Assembly (NCBI GenBank): GCA_036278935.1
Contig: DASUKA010000090.1
Span: 16,010 to 80,009 of the forward strand
Direction: 5' to 3'
DNA: 64,000 nucleotides
Source of the DNA: DASSNR01 sp036278935
GTDB taxonomy: Bacteria > Gemmatimonadota > Gemmatimonadetes > Gemmatimonadales > Gemmatimonadaceae
Position numbers and translations under genes: made by a program. The notes beneath the pieces were generated by a model, which was not told the DNA's origin, did not search any database, and saw only the letters and a program-made list of their open reading frames with translations. This document shows positions 52,502 through 64,000 of this stretch, in pieces; within the stretch, counting starts at the first letter, position 1, and every line of letters begins with the position of its first letter.

Positions 52502-53275
52502 TCAGTGGCTTTCGGCGGTATGCTCGATCACCTCGAGCACCGGGTCATCCTCGCCACCGGTCCACGTGCGGAGTTGCGCCTGCTGCGGCGTGATCACGAG
52601 ATAGGTGGGCGCTTCCAGCCACGATCCGGCGTTCGCGTACACGCCGCGCGCACCGACACGCTCGAGCGCCGGAACGTGCGAGTGGCCGTAGATGACCAAC
52701 TCCGTCTCCGGATGCATGCGGACCGCCTCCACCGCAACGGCGCGCAGTCCTCGCCCGCCGTCGCGGGCGCGGTGCGTCCGGCTTGTGTCCGAGCTTCCGT
52801 GTGCCAGCGCGCTCCCCCAATCGGGGTGCAGCCACCGAAACGCCCGAACAGAGGCGGGGTGCCGGAGCACGCCGCGCAGCGCCCGATAACGGCGATCCTC
52901 CTGCGCGCGCAGCCCGTCGCCGTGTTCAACGAGCGACTGCCAGCCGCCCAGCTCGCCGTGCCAGGGCCCCACGTGGTAGGTCAGCCCTACCTCCGCGGTA
53001 AGCACACTGCCACCCCAGCAATCGTGGTTGCCTGCGATCATGAGCACATCGACCCCGCTGTCGCAGAGCTCGGCGAGGGCGGCCAGCGTGCGAAAATGCC
53101 CGCGTGGGATGACATGCTTCCACTCGAACCAGAAATCGAACAGATCGCCGTTGATCAGGAGCGAGCGCGCCCGCCCGCGCAGATGCTGCAGAAAGCCGAC
53201 GACGGATCGCTCCAGCTCGGTGGACCGCGCACCGAGATGCGTATCGGAGATGACATAGCAGGGGGCCCGGAGCAT
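52502..53275 (-). CDS. lpxH: UDP-2,3-diacylglucosamine hydrolase-like metallophosphoesterase (LpxH family)
   Basis: LpxH cleaves UDP-2,3-diacylglucosamine to lipid X in lipid A synthesis. The 257-residue product has the calcineurin-like metal motifs ISDTHLGA (about residues 9-16), NGDLFDFW (about 42-49), GNHDCW (about 81-86) and GHSHVP (about 197-202). The FDFWFEW segment is typical of LpxH-type enzymes; an LpxH2 or related phosphoesterase is also possible. The gene is divergent from the thioesterase gene and has a promoter whose -10 ends six bases before the ATG. Confidence 0.8.
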   Translation of the reverse strand: MLRAPCYVISDTHLGARSTELERSVVGFLQHLRGRARSLLINGDLFDFWFEWKHVIPRGHFRTLAALAELCDSGVDVLMIAGNHDCWGGSVLTAEVGLTYHVGPWHGELGGWQSLVEHGDGLRAQEDRRYRALRGVLRHPASVRAFRWLHPDWGSALAHGSSDTSRTHRARDGGRGLRAVAVEAVRMHPETELVIYGHSHVPALERVGARGVYANAGSWLEAPTYLVITPQQAQLRTWTGGEDDPVLEVIEHTAESH

Positions 53276-53281
53276 GCGCCC

Positions 53282-53309
53282 ATTCTAGCGCGATGCGGCG
53301 CCTTTACAA
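53282..53309 (-). promoter_or_regulatory. Promoter of lpxH, leaderless layout
   Basis: On the minus strand TTGTAA (complement of 53304-53309) and TAGAAT (complement of 53282-53287) are 16 bases apart. The -10 ends six bases before the ATG at 53275, so the message would start at or next to the start codon. Confidence 0.55.
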
Positions 53310-53331
53310 AGAGTTCCGCGCCGCGCATTTT
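53303..53331 (+). promoter_or_regulatory. Promoter of the thioesterase gene, sharing its -35 with lpxH
   Basis: TTTACA (53303-53308) and CATTTT (53326-53331) are 17 bases apart. The -35 overlaps, on the other strand, the -35 of lpxH. The start would fall about five bases before the ATG at 53343. Confidence 0.45.
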
Positions 53332-53342
53332 CGGCCGCACCT

Positions 53343-53756
53343 ATGAGCGGACAGACTTCCTCCATCGAATTTCGCGTGCGCTATGCCGAAACGGACCAGA
53401 TGGGCGTCGTCTACCACACGAACTATCTCGTCTGGTGCGAGATGGGCCGCACTAACCACATGCGCGAGCTCGGTGCGAGCTACCGCGCGCTCGAGGAGAG
53501 CGGCATCGCTCTCGCGGTGGCAGAGGCGACCATCCGCTATACGGCACCCGCCCGCTACGATGATCTGGTCCGCGTCGAGACCACTCTGGCGAAGGTGAGC
53601 TCGCGCTCCGTCATCTTCGAGTACCTGATCTCGCATGCCGAGACCGGTACGCGACTGGCCGTCGCGCGCACCGCGTTGGTCTCCATGGACAGGAGCTGCC
53701 GCGTCGCGATGCTCCCCGCCGATGTGCGCGCGCTCCTCTCTGCCGACGTCGCGTAA
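53343..53756 (+). CDS. Acyl-CoA thioesterase, YbgC/4HBT hot-dog family
   Basis: The 137-residue product is a hot-dog-fold thioesterase: VRYAETDQMGVVYHTNYLVWCE (split YAETDQMGVVYH and NYLVWCEMGR, about residues 13-36) contains the catalytic Asp position of the 4HBT type. Members hydrolyse short acyl-CoA or 4-hydroxybenzoyl-CoA; the substrate here is unknown. In proteobacteria YbgC associates with the Tol-Pal system, but no tol gene is near. ATG 53343 is the only start before the motif that fits. Confidence 0.88.
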   Translation: MSGQTSSIEFRVRYAETDQMGVVYHTNYLVWCEMGRTNHMRELGASYRALEESGIALAVAEATIRYTAPARYDDLVRVETTLAKVSSRSVIFEYLISHAETGTRLAVARTALVSMDRSCRVAMLPADVRALLSADVA

Positions 53757-53763
53757 GCGACGC

Positions 53764-55797
53764 GTGGCGCCTCGCGGTGCGCTGGGCATTACGCTGGCGC
53801 TGCTGACCGCCTGCGCCACGCTCCCAGGCGCCGCCCCGCGGGCGGTCGTCCCCGCGAGGGAATCGGTGCTCTACGCGCGCCTTCTCCGCATGGCCGATGC
53901 GCGCCACATGGACGCGGCGGTAGTACACGACGCGCTCGCGGCGCGGACACCTGCGCTCCGCGCGGCCGCCACCCGAGTTGTCGGGCAGCTGCATGCGGAT
54001 AGCATGGCTGGCGCCTTGCGCCAGCTATTGCATGACGTCGACACCACCGTGGCGGCCAATGCTGCCTTCGCGCTCGGGCTGCTGCAAGACTCGGCGTCGG
54101 TGGTTGCGCTCGACACCGCGCTGCGGGCTCCTGCCTCCGTGGCGGTCGAAGCGGCATGGGCGCTGGGACGCGTCGGCGACCCAGCGCGCCCCGTGATCAC
54201 GGGCGCGCTGGCGACTCGCGAGCTCCGTCCAGCGGTGGCAAGCATGCTGCTCCTCGCAGCAGCCACGCTGCATCCCGTCCCTGTCGCCAGCGTACGCTCG
54301 TACCTGCATCGGCCGGATGCACCGCTCCGTTGGAGCGCGGTCTACGCGCTGGCTCGCTCCTACGTCCCGTCCGGTGTCGAGCTGGTGCTCCCCCTCGTGG
54401 ATGATTCGTCCGGCGACGTTCGCGCCCAGGTCGCCCGCGAGCTCAGCGCCCGTGCCGCCGGCGACTCCCTCCGCCACCGCGCCATCGTCGCGCTCCGCAC
54501 TCTCGTGCACGATCCGGATCCGCATGTCCGCATCGAGGCGATACGAGCGATGGGGAGCTACGGGGCGGATGCTCGCGAGCCGTTGCTCGCCGCCACCCGC
54601 GATGGCGATGCCAACGTCCGCCTGACGGCTGCACAGAGTCTCGCATCGGTGCCGAACGTGACGCGCGAGGACTGGATGGTCGCCTGGCGCGCTGACACGG
54701 GGCTGGCCTATCGATCGGATCTGCTCGCTGCAGCGGCGCGGGGGGACATCCTGCTGCCAGCGGCCGAGGCGGCGAACGCAGGCAGCTGGGCGCATGCCCG
54801 CGACTGGCGCCGCCGCGCGGCCCTCGCAAGCGTCTACGGGAACGCCGGCATCAGCGATGAGCCCGTCCGCCAGGCGCTGGTCGCCCTCGCCGGCGATACT
54901 GATCCTCGCGTGCGCGCGGCCGCGCTCTCCGCGCTCGCACGCGGCGCCGGATCATCCGGTGATCAGGGCGGTGTGCGCTCGGCCGGTACCATGCTCGCGG
55001 CGCTGCACGACGACGATGCCGGGGTGCGCTCCGTGGCCATCGCGGCGCTCGCGCGCCATGCCACCGCACACGACGCGCCGCTGGTATTACAGAGCTATCG
55101 CCAGGCGGTCGGGCGCGATGCATCCGACGACGCGCAGATCGCGGCCATCCACTTTCTGGCCGCGGTGTGGCGCCGCGACAGCGCGGCGTTCCCGGATTCA
55201 TTGCGCGCGGCGATCGGCGCCCTTCCCGTATCGCGCGACTCACGTGTTCGCGCGGCGGCTGGCGGCGCATCCATCTTCGCCGCATGGAAGACGGCGGCGC
55301 CGCCACCCCCGCCGCACCCGCTTGCGTGGTACGAGCAACAGGTGCACGACCTCATCCTTCCCGCGCTCGCCGGGCACCGGCCCATTGTCGATTTCGCCAC
55401 GCAGCACGGAACCATCACCGTGGTCCTCTATCCATTGGCGGCCCCGCTGACCGTCGAGAACTTCCTCTCCCTCGTTCGGGCCGGATATTATCGCAACCTG
55501 CGCTTCCACCGCGTCGTGCCGGATTTCGTCGTCCAGGATGGAGATGGGCGCGGCGATGGCGACGGCGGTTCGGTCTCCGCCATTCGCGACGAGCTCAACC
55601 GTCGCCGGTATAGCCGCGGCGCTCTGGGCATGGCACTCTCGGGTCCCGATACAGGAACCAGCCAGTACTTTCTCACGCTCTCGCCGCAGCCGCATCTCGA
55701 TGGAGGCTATACGGTATTTGGCCACGTGACGGCTGGCTACGAAGTGCTCGACGCGATCGTGCAGGGTGATCGCCTCATATCCATCCGACTCCATTGA
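53764..55797 (+). CDS. HEAT-repeat lipoprotein with C-terminal cyclophilin-type peptidyl-prolyl isomerase
   Basis: The 677-residue product starts with a lipoprotein-like signal (lipobox LTAC, Cys near residue 17). Residues about 40-510 form a long series of HEAT-like helical repeats, for example DPDPHVRIEAIRAMGSYG and DTDPRVRAAALSALARGA. The last 150 residues are a cyclophilin domain with FHRVVPDFVVQDGD (about 579-592), GALGMALSGPDTGTSQYF and GGYTVFGHVT. GTG 53764 starts 7 bases after the thioesterase stop. A scaffold that brings an isomerase to envelope proteins is a plausible role, inferred from the domains only. Confidence 0.82.
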   Translation: MAPRGALGITLALLTACATLPGAAPRAVVPARESVLYARLLRMADARHMDAAVVHDALAARTPALRAAATRVVGQLHADSMAGALRQLLHDVDTTVAANAAFALGLLQDSASVVALDTALRAPASVAVEAAWALGRVGDPARPVITGALATRELRPAVASMLLLAAATLHPVPVASVRSYLHRPDAPLRWSAVYALARSYVPSGVELVLPLVDDSSGDVRAQVARELSARAAGDSLRHRAIVALRTLVHDPDPHVRIEAIRAMGSYGADAREPLLAATRDGDANVRLTAAQSLASVPNVTREDWMVAWRADTGLAYRSDLLAAAARGDILLPAAEAANAGSWAHARDWRRRAALASVYGNAGISDEPVRQALVALAGDTDPRVRAAALSALARGAGSSGDQGGVRSAGTMLAALHDDDAGVRSVAIAALARHATAHDAPLVLQSYRQAVGRDASDDAQIAAIHFLAAVWRRDSAAFPDSLRAAIGALPVSRDSRVRAAAGGASIFAAWKTAAPPPPPHPLAWYEQQVHDLILPALAGHRPIVDFATQHGTITVVLYPLAAPLTVENFLSLVRAGYYRNLRFHRVVPDFVVQDGDGRGDGDGGSVSAIRDELNRRRYSRGALGMALSGPDTGTSQYFLTLSPQPHLDGGYTVFGHVTAGYEVLDAIVQGDRLISIRLH

Positions 55798-55838
55798 GCG
55801 TGCCGGCTCGTTCGATGCGCGCGAGGGTATCAGCCCAC

Positions 55839-56468
55839 ATGGGTTTCAATCGGGCCGTGGCAGTGGTCGTCCTTCTGCTGACCACTGCGTCGTGCGCGCC
55901 GCATGCGGCGCCGCTGCGTGGTGCGGTTGCGCCCGCGCGCCTTCCGCCAACGGCGCTGCCGCCCCTGCACCGGAAATTCCTTTTCCACTGGTCGTACAGC
56001 GATCGGGACATCCGCGCGCGCGGCGACGGCGCGGCGCGTGTGGCACCTCCGGACAGCGTCCGCATCGACCTGTTCATCGGTCAGGGGCTGCAAGGCGGCT
56101 CGGCGGTGCTCATCGGCGATGAGCTGCGAGCGGCCGGCAACGACCAGATCCGCCGATACCTGCCTCCGATTCCCCTGCTGTGGGCAGCGCTGGGCCGCGT
56201 CGCGATCCCGCCGGCCGGCGACACCATCGTCCGTCGCACCGGAGACACGCTGCGAGCCGACATCGGGCGCGACCCGCGATGGCGCACTATCTTCATCGAG
56301 GACACGGTACGCCGGCTGGAGCTGATTGACGGCGGCCGGATTCGGCAATGGGTCACTCGAACAGGAAACCAGGTGCGCTATGAGTATCCGCGGCAGGGGC
56401 GCACGCTCGATCTTACCATTACGCGCGTGGACACGGTTTCGCACTTCGATGCGACGACCTGGCGCTAG
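55839..56468 (+). CDS. Putative lipoprotein of unknown function
   Basis: The 209-residue product has a lipoprotein signal (hydrophobic core AVAVVVLLLTTASC, Cys near residue 19) and a beta-rich mature part with no named domain. Blocks such as DSVRIDLFIGQGLQGGSAVL and RTIFIEDTVRRLELIDGGRI suggest an outer-membrane-associated or LolA/LolB-like beta fold, but this is weak. ATG 55839 gives the best signal peptide; TTG 55794, GTG 55800 and ATG 55815 are upstream alternatives, the first overlapping the stop of the cyclophilin gene. Its end overlaps the lptE-like gene by 20 bases. Confidence 0.6.
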   Translation: MGFNRAVAVVVLLLTTASCAPHAAPLRGAVAPARLPPTALPPLHRKFLFHWSYSDRDIRARGDGAARVAPPDSVRIDLFIGQGLQGGSAVLIGDELRAAGNDQIRRYLPPIPLLWAALGRVAIPPAGDTIVRRTGDTLRADIGRDPRWRTIFIEDTVRRLELIDGGRIRQWVTRTGNQVRYEYPRQGRTLDLTITRVDTVSHFDATTWR

Positions 56469-56949
56469 CCTGCTCTTGCCCTGCGTGGCGCTCCTCACCG
56501 CCTGTATCTACGGCTTCGCGGGCGGGGGTCTACCATCGCATATCAAGACCGTCGCGGTGCTCCCCTTCGATAACCAGACGACCGCGAGCGGTCTGCAAAG
56601 CGAGATCTACGATCAGCTGACGCACGATATTCAAGGTCGCCTCGGCCTGCGTCCCGCCTCGGAGGGGAAGGCGGACGCGGTCGTGCGCGGAACCATCACG
56701 CGCTACGAGGCCGACATCCCGGTGGGGTACAGCGCCAACCCGAACCAGGCGGTGACGTCCGCGCGGCGGAAGCTGCAGATCACCGTGGACGTCGAAATCG
56801 TGGACCAGACCACGGGACGCACGCTCTGGACACGCAAGGGGCTGATCGCGGAAGGTGAGTACGCCGAGCGCTCCGAGGACGATGGCCGGACAGCCGCTGT
56901 GCAGAAGCTCGTGGATGACGTGATCGACGGGGCACAATCGCAGTGGTGA
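56449..56949 (+). CDS. lptE: LptE-like LPS assembly lipoprotein
   Basis: The 166-residue product has a lipoprotein signal (lipobox LTAC, Cys near residue 19), then the short block IYGFAGGGLPSHIKTVAVLPF seen in LptE-like proteins of non-proteobacterial diderms (YGF at about 21-23, KTVAVLPFDN at about 33-42). LptE plugs the LptD barrel that inserts LPS into the outer membrane. Similarity to E. coli LptE is low, so the call depends on fold pattern and the LPS-related neighbours rfaE2 and lpxH. ATG 56449 overlaps the preceding gene. Confidence 0.7.
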   Translation: MRRPGASLLLPCVALLTACIYGFAGGGLPSHIKTVAVLPFDNQTTASGLQSEIYDQLTHDIQGRLGLRPASEGKADAVVRGTITRYEADIPVGYSANPNQAVTSARRKLQITVDVEIVDQTTGRTLWTRKGLIAEGEYAERSEDDGRTAAVQKLVDDVIDGAQSQW

Positions 56950-57013
56950 GCCTGCGCGAGCGCCAGGACCATGCCGGTAGCGGCTGGTGCGGCGACCAGC
57001 GAATGGATCCGGC

Positions 57014-57499
57014 GTGCTGAGCGGCGCTGCACCCGCCCACAAGATTATGACCCGGAGCATGGCCGAGCAGTGGCGGGCCGCTCGTGATGGTGCAGTGGTC
57101 TTCACGAACGGCGTCTTCGATCTGCTGCACACCGGACATGTCGATCTCCTCACAACGGCGCGCGCACTGGGGAGCGCTCTGGTTGTGGGGGTGAACGACG
57201 ACGCCTCCGTCCGGCGACTCAAGGGCAACGGTCGTCCCATCCGATCTGCCGTCGATCGTGCCTACGTGCTGGCGGCCCTTGAGGCCGTGGATGCGGTCGT
57301 TGTGTTCGAGCAGGATACACCGCTCGAGCTGATCCGCGTGCTCCGCCCCGATGTCCTCGTGAAGGGTGGGGATTACACCCCGGATACAGTGGTCGGACGC
57401 AGCGACGTCGAGAGTTGGGGTGGGCGGGTCGTCATCGTGCCGCTTACCCCTGATCATTCCACCACATCTATCGTCGAGAAGTTGCGTGCAAGTAGATGA
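57014..57499 (+). CDS. rfaE2: D-glycero-beta-D-manno-heptose 1-phosphate adenylyltransferase
   Basis: The enzyme makes ADP-heptose for the LPS inner core. The 161-residue product is the stand-alone adenylyltransferase half of HldE: VVFTNGVFDLLHTGHVDLL (about residues 27-45) contains the HxGH nucleotidyltransferase motif, followed by VGVNDDASVRRLKG, RPDVLVKGGDYTPD and STTSIVEKL. GTG 57014 is chosen; GTG 56987 and ATG 57047 are alternatives. It overlaps rph by 14 bases. Confidence 0.92.
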   Translation: MLSGAAPAHKIMTRSMAEQWRAARDGAVVFTNGVFDLLHTGHVDLLTTARALGSALVVGVNDDASVRRLKGNGRPIRSAVDRAYVLAALEAVDAVVVFEQDTPLELIRVLRPDVLVKGGDYTPDTVVGRSDVESWGGRVVIVPLTPDHSTTSIVEKLRASR

Positions 57500-58214
57500 T
57501 GCCGGCATCCGTGCCGCGCGGGCGAACGACGCCCTCCGTCCGGTAACCCTCAAGCGCGGCGCCGCACCCTACGCCGAGGGATCGTGCCTAATCACATGTG
57601 GGTCGACACGGGTCCTGTGTACCGCGTCCGTCGAGGAGGGCGTTCCGGCCTGGCGGCGTGGTCGTGGGGAAGGATGGCTCACGGCGGAATACGCCATGCT
57701 CCCACGCGCCACCCATACACGGACGTCACGCGAGCGGACGCAGACCAGTGGGCGCACGCAGGAGATTCAGCGGCTCATTGGCCGCAGCCTCCGCGCCATG
57801 CTCGACGACTTCACCTTTGGCGAGTATACCGTCCGCGTGGATTGCGACGTCGTGCAGGCCGACGGGGGGACGCGTACGGCGTCAGTCACCGGAGCGTGCG
57901 TCGCCGTCGTGGATGCGTTCAATTGGATGGTGCGGCGGAAGATGCTTGCTGCCTCGCCCGTGCGACGCCGCGTGGCGGCGGTGAGCGTCGGCGTGGTGGG
58001 ACGGGAGCCCTGCCTGGATCTCGACTACGCCGAGGACGTGCAGGCGGTGGTGGATATGAACGTCGTCATGACGGAGGAAGGGCGGTTCGTGGAAGTGCAG
58101 GGGACGGGAGAGCATGGTACGTTCGACCGGGCGGTGTTGGATCGGCTGCTCGGCCTGGCGGACAGCGGTATCGATACGCTCCTTCGGGCGCAGGCTGAGG
58201 TGCTGCAGTTGTGA
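57486..58214 (+). CDS. rph: Ribonuclease PH
   Basis: RNase PH is a phosphate-dependent 3'-5' exonuclease that trims tRNA 3' ends. The 242-residue product shows LRPVTLKRGAAPYAEGSCLI (about residues 16-35), AEYAMLPRATHTR (about 66-78), GRTQEIQRLIGRSLRAM and DCDVVQADGGTRTAS (about 116-130). Three of four tRNAs in this window lack an encoded CCA, so 3' trimming followed by CCA addition is needed. GTG 57486 is within the end of rfaE2; the stop overlaps rdgB. Confidence 0.95.
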   Translation: MQVDDAGIRAARANDALRPVTLKRGAAPYAEGSCLITCGSTRVLCTASVEEGVPAWRRGRGEGWLTAEYAMLPRATHTRTSRERTQTSGRTQEIQRLIGRSLRAMLDDFTFGEYTVRVDCDVVQADGGTRTASVTGACVAVVDAFNWMVRRKMLAASPVRRRVAAVSVGVVGREPCLDLDYAEDVQAVVDMNVVMTEEGRFVEVQGTGEHGTFDRAVLDRLLGLADSGIDTLLRAQAEVLQL

Positions 58215-58831
58215 CCGTATCGCGCGTTCTGATAGCCACGCGCAATCCCGGCAAGCTTGCTGAGCTCGTGCCGATGCTGGCTGCTGCCGGAATTACGGGA
58301 ATCGGGCTCGAGGCTGCCGGTATCGAGGTGCGCTCGGATGAGGATGAAATCGAGTGCTTCGACACATTCGAGGAGAATGCGCGCGCGAAGGCGCTGTACT
58401 TTGTGGAGCGCAGCGACGGCATTCCCACCATAGCGGATGACTCCGGATTGGAGGTGGCCGCGCTGGAAGGGCGGCCGGGCGTGCACTCGAAGCGATGGAG
58501 CGGGCGATGCGACCTGCACGGCGCCGAGCTGGATGCGGCGAACAACGCCGTGCTGCTCGCGGCACTCGCGGGTCATCAGGACCGGAGCGCTCGATACGTC
58601 TGCGTGGCTACGTATGCGGATGGCGAGACGGTTCAGTTCGCCCGCGGGGAGAGCGCCGGCCGCATTCTGCATGAGCCGCGGGGCGAGGGTGGGTTCGGCT
58701 ACGACCCACTGTTCGAATCCACGGAGCTGCAGGCGACATTTGCGGAGGCCGATCCGGCGGCAAAGGCACAGGTCAGCCATCGCGGTCGCGCGCTCCGCGC
58801 ACTGATGTCGGCACTGGCGCGCGCCCGTTGA
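58211..58831 (+). CDS. rdgB: XTP/dITP diphosphatase RdgB (Ham1)
   Basis: RdgB removes non-canonical purine triphosphates from the nucleotide pool. The 206-residue product shows the Ham1 pattern: LIATRNPGKLAEL (about residues 7-19), FEENARAKALYF, IADDSGLEVAALEGRPGVHSKRW (split ADDSGLEV and GRPGVHSKRW), and GGFGYDPLFES (about 158-168) and SHRGRALRAL. GTG 58211 overlaps the rph stop; the rph-rdgB pair is common. It is the last protein gene in the window. Confidence 0.95.
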   Translation: MTVSRVLIATRNPGKLAELVPMLAAAGITGIGLEAAGIEVRSDEDEIECFDTFEENARAKALYFVERSDGIPTIADDSGLEVAALEGRPGVHSKRWSGRCDLHGAELDAANNAVLLAALAGHQDRSARYVCVATYADGETVQFARGESAGRILHEPRGEGGFGYDPLFESTELQATFAEADPAAKAQVSHRGRALRALMSALARAR

Positions 58832-58856
58832 CCAGCGTGGACTGGCCTCTTACATT
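58828..58856 (+). promoter_or_regulatory. Promoter of the tRNA-Pro/Arg/Lys cluster
   Basis: TTGACC (58828-58833), overlapping the rdgB stop, and TACATT (58851-58856) are 17 bases apart. The start would be a few bases before tRNA-Pro (58867). Confidence 0.6.
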
Positions 58857-58866
58857 CCGGTGCTTG

Positions 58867-58940
58867 CGGGGCGTAGCGTAGCCTGGTATCGCGCCTGCTT
58901 TGGGAGCAGGAGGTCACCGGTTCAAATCCGGTCGCCCCGA
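58867..58940 (+). tRNA. tRNA-Pro (anticodon TGG)
   Basis: Acceptor CGGGGCG/CGCCCCG, anticodon stem CCTGC/GCAGG with loop TTTGGGA giving anticodon TGG, T arm ACCGG-TTCAAAT-CCGGT. No CCA is encoded. First of three tRNA genes upstream of the rRNA operon. Confidence 0.95.
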
Positions 58941-59005
58941 CCTGGCAGGTCGTCCCGCCGCCGACGGAAAGGCAAAGGATCTCAGCAGTGGCCTGCACGC
59001 GAGGA

Positions 59006-59079
59006 GCGCCAGTAGCTCAGGTGGATAGAGCAACAGCCTTCTAAGCTGTGGGTCGGAGGTTCGAGTCCTCCCTGGCGCA
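59006..59079 (+). tRNA. tRNA-Arg (anticodon TCT)
   Basis: Acceptor GCGCCAG/CTGGCGC, anticodon stem ACAGC/GCTGT with loop CTTCTAA giving anticodon TCT, T arm GGAGG-TTCGAGT-CCTCC. No encoded CCA. The 65 bases before it contain no other feature. Confidence 0.95.
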
Positions 59080-59092
59080 TGCGGACGTGTTC

Positions 59093-59165
59093 GCGCCCTT
59101 AGCTCAACTGGCAGAGCAAATGACTCTTAATCATTAGGTTGTAGGTTCGACTCCTACAGGGCGCA
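59093..59165 (+). tRNA. tRNA-Lys (anticodon CTT)
   Basis: Acceptor GCGCCCT/AGGGCGC, anticodon stem AATGA/TCATT with loop CTCTTAA giving anticodon CTT, T arm GTAGG-TTCGACT-CCTAC. No encoded CCA. Confidence 0.95.
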
Positions 59166-59251
59166 TTCAGCGGGTGGTTGGGAAGCCGGCAGGTGGTGAT
59201 GGGAGCCATGGAGGCCATGGACGCGGTGGGGGCCGGGAGGGGAGAGAGCGG

Positions 59252-59280
59252 TTGACAGAGCGAGTCAGATTCGCTATAAT
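59252..59280 (+). promoter_or_regulatory. rRNA operon promoter P1, exact sigma-70 consensus
   Basis: TTGACA (59252-59257), 17 bases, TATAAT (59275-59280): a perfect consensus match. It lies about 320 bases upstream of 16S rRNA. The leader that follows holds a hairpin, a second promoter and a boxA-like site. Confidence 0.9.
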
Positions 59281-59318
59281 TCAAGGCTGTTGAAAAAAGT
59301 TGCACACGTGACGGAATC

Positions 59319-59336
59319 ACGGGCCGATGGGCCCGT
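59319..59336 (+). other. Hairpin in the rRNA leader between P1 and P2
   Basis: ACGGGCC (59319-59325) pairs with GGCCCGT (59330-59336) across a four-base loop and is followed by TCTTGTCT, a weak T-rich run. It looks like an intrinsic terminator that antitermination could override. Confidence 0.4.
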
Positions 59337-59377
59337 TCTTGTCTGGAACGATGTTGGAGATTCCTAGGCGCACGCGG

Positions 59378-59406
59378 TTGACATTGGCGTACGACTTGGG
59401 TAGGAT
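59378..59406 (+). promoter_or_regulatory. Second rRNA promoter candidate P2
   Basis: TTGACA (59378-59383), 17 bases, TAGGAT (59401-59406), about 195 bases before 16S rRNA. Confidence 0.55.
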
Positions 59407-59433
59407 TACAGGCTGTCGCAGACGCGACACCAA

Positions 59434-59446
59434 AGCTATTTGACAA
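59434..59446 (+). promoter_or_regulatory. BoxA-like antitermination site in the rRNA leader
   Basis: AGCTATTTGACAA matches the rRNA boxA consensus TGCTCTTTAACAA at 10 of 13 positions. BoxA recruits NusB/NusE for rRNA antitermination. A second copy lies in the spacer at 61284-61296. Confidence 0.5.
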
Positions 59447-59600
59447 TCGATTTGTGAGATGAGGTTGTGCGAGGCGGACTCGTGGATCCTCGGGCTCGTT
59501 CGGGGCTCGGGGGGAGAGTTCAGACCTGAACAATTTCGTGATTCGGATACGCTGTCATGCGGACAGCGTGGCAGCGTTTCGGAGAGCCATCGAACTTTTT

Positions 59601-61162
<1,562 letters not shown>

Positions 61163-61283
61163 CGGAGCGACGAGTAGACCGCGAGGTCGAAAGTCCTCAT
61201 TGGATGTCGCCTGTCTCGGCAACCCATCTTGCAGATCGATCGCTGTTCGGGCCCGGTGCTCCGTCTGGAGACACCGACGCCCG

Positions 61284-61296
61284 CGCTGTTTGACAA
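61284..61296 (+). promoter_or_regulatory. BoxA-like site in the 16S-23S spacer
   Basis: CGCTGTTTGACAA resembles boxA, as in the leader. The spacer (61162-61396, about 235 bases) otherwise contains no tRNA gene or other recognisable feature. Confidence 0.5.
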
Positions 61297-61396
61297 CGGA
61301 AGTGGGTAGTGATCGTGGGAAACGAATCGTCTCAACGACGACAATTTCGTCATTGTTGATATGAAACGCGCGTGCTCTGCTTGTTACGAATTTTGT

Positions 61397-64000
<2,604 letters not shown>

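Overview
The window is 64 kb of dense, GC-rich bacterial chromosome with no insertion sequence, prophage or CRISPR array. Outer-membrane genes (lptE-like, lpxH, heptose adenylyltransferase rfaE2), bacillithiol synthesis (bshA), the Asp/Glu-tRNA amidotransferase gatCAB, a five-function Bat cluster and 16S rRNA features such as GGGGAATCTTGCGCAATGG point to a diderm, most likely of the phylum Gemmatimonadota. That placement is inference from gene content and a few rRNA signatures, not from an alignment.

Layout. 1-2284: end of a site-2 protease gene, then scpA-scpB-rluB in overlapping frames. 2292-3923: a large Rossmann-fold protein of unknown role. 3996-11715: MoxR / DUF58 / Bat-type cluster in which BatB is fused to BatC and BatD to a BatE-like part. 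11747-18070: mutL, miaA, bshA, birA, coaX and a UbiA-family prenyltransferase. 18231-20410: groES-groEL behind a sigma-70-like promoter and a perfect CIRCE operator. 20535-24425 (minus): roadblock protein, response regulator, mannose-1-phosphate guanylyltransferase, GlmU-like nucleotidyltransferase and an MBL hydrolase. 24559-33044: lipoprotein, serS, sensor kinase, PcrA/UvrD helicase and gatCAB. 33014-35476 (minus): zinc phospholipase-like protein, two small membrane proteins and a PII-like protein. 35610-37602: murA and pgeF. 37599-44971: rimP-nusA-L7Ae-infB-rbfA-truB-ribF. 44983-50656: secD, secF, tatD, fhs, ridA. 50653-51826: selD and tRNA-Sec. 51858-58831: DUF5683 protein, lpxH, thioesterase, HEAT-cyclophilin lipoprotein, lptE-like gene, rfaE2, rph, rdgB. 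58867-64000: tRNA-Pro, tRNA-Arg, tRNA-Lys and an rRNA operon that runs off the window inside 23S.

The most interesting observations are: (1) a 295-nt, ORF-less group I intron in the 23S rRNA gene after E. coli-numbered U1931, with P1, P3, P4, P6, P7, P8, P9 and the terminal G all identifiable; (2) a selD gene that is itself a selenoprotein, with an in-frame UGA at the active-site position and a bacterial SECIS-like hairpin just after it, directly followed by the tRNA-Sec gene; (3) MurA with Asp in place of the catalytic Cys, a change linked to fosfomycin resistance in other bacteria; (4) an intrinsic-terminator-like hairpin between promoter and first gene of the rimP-nusA-infB operon; (5) purine-rich fold-back repeats in three gene junctions; (6) back-to-back promoters sharing -35 DNA, and several promoters placed so that the mRNA would start at or next to the start codon.

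Most genes are packed in operons with ATGA/GTGA stop-start overlaps, so translational coupling seems to be the rule. Large antisense reading frames are common because of GC content and were left out.
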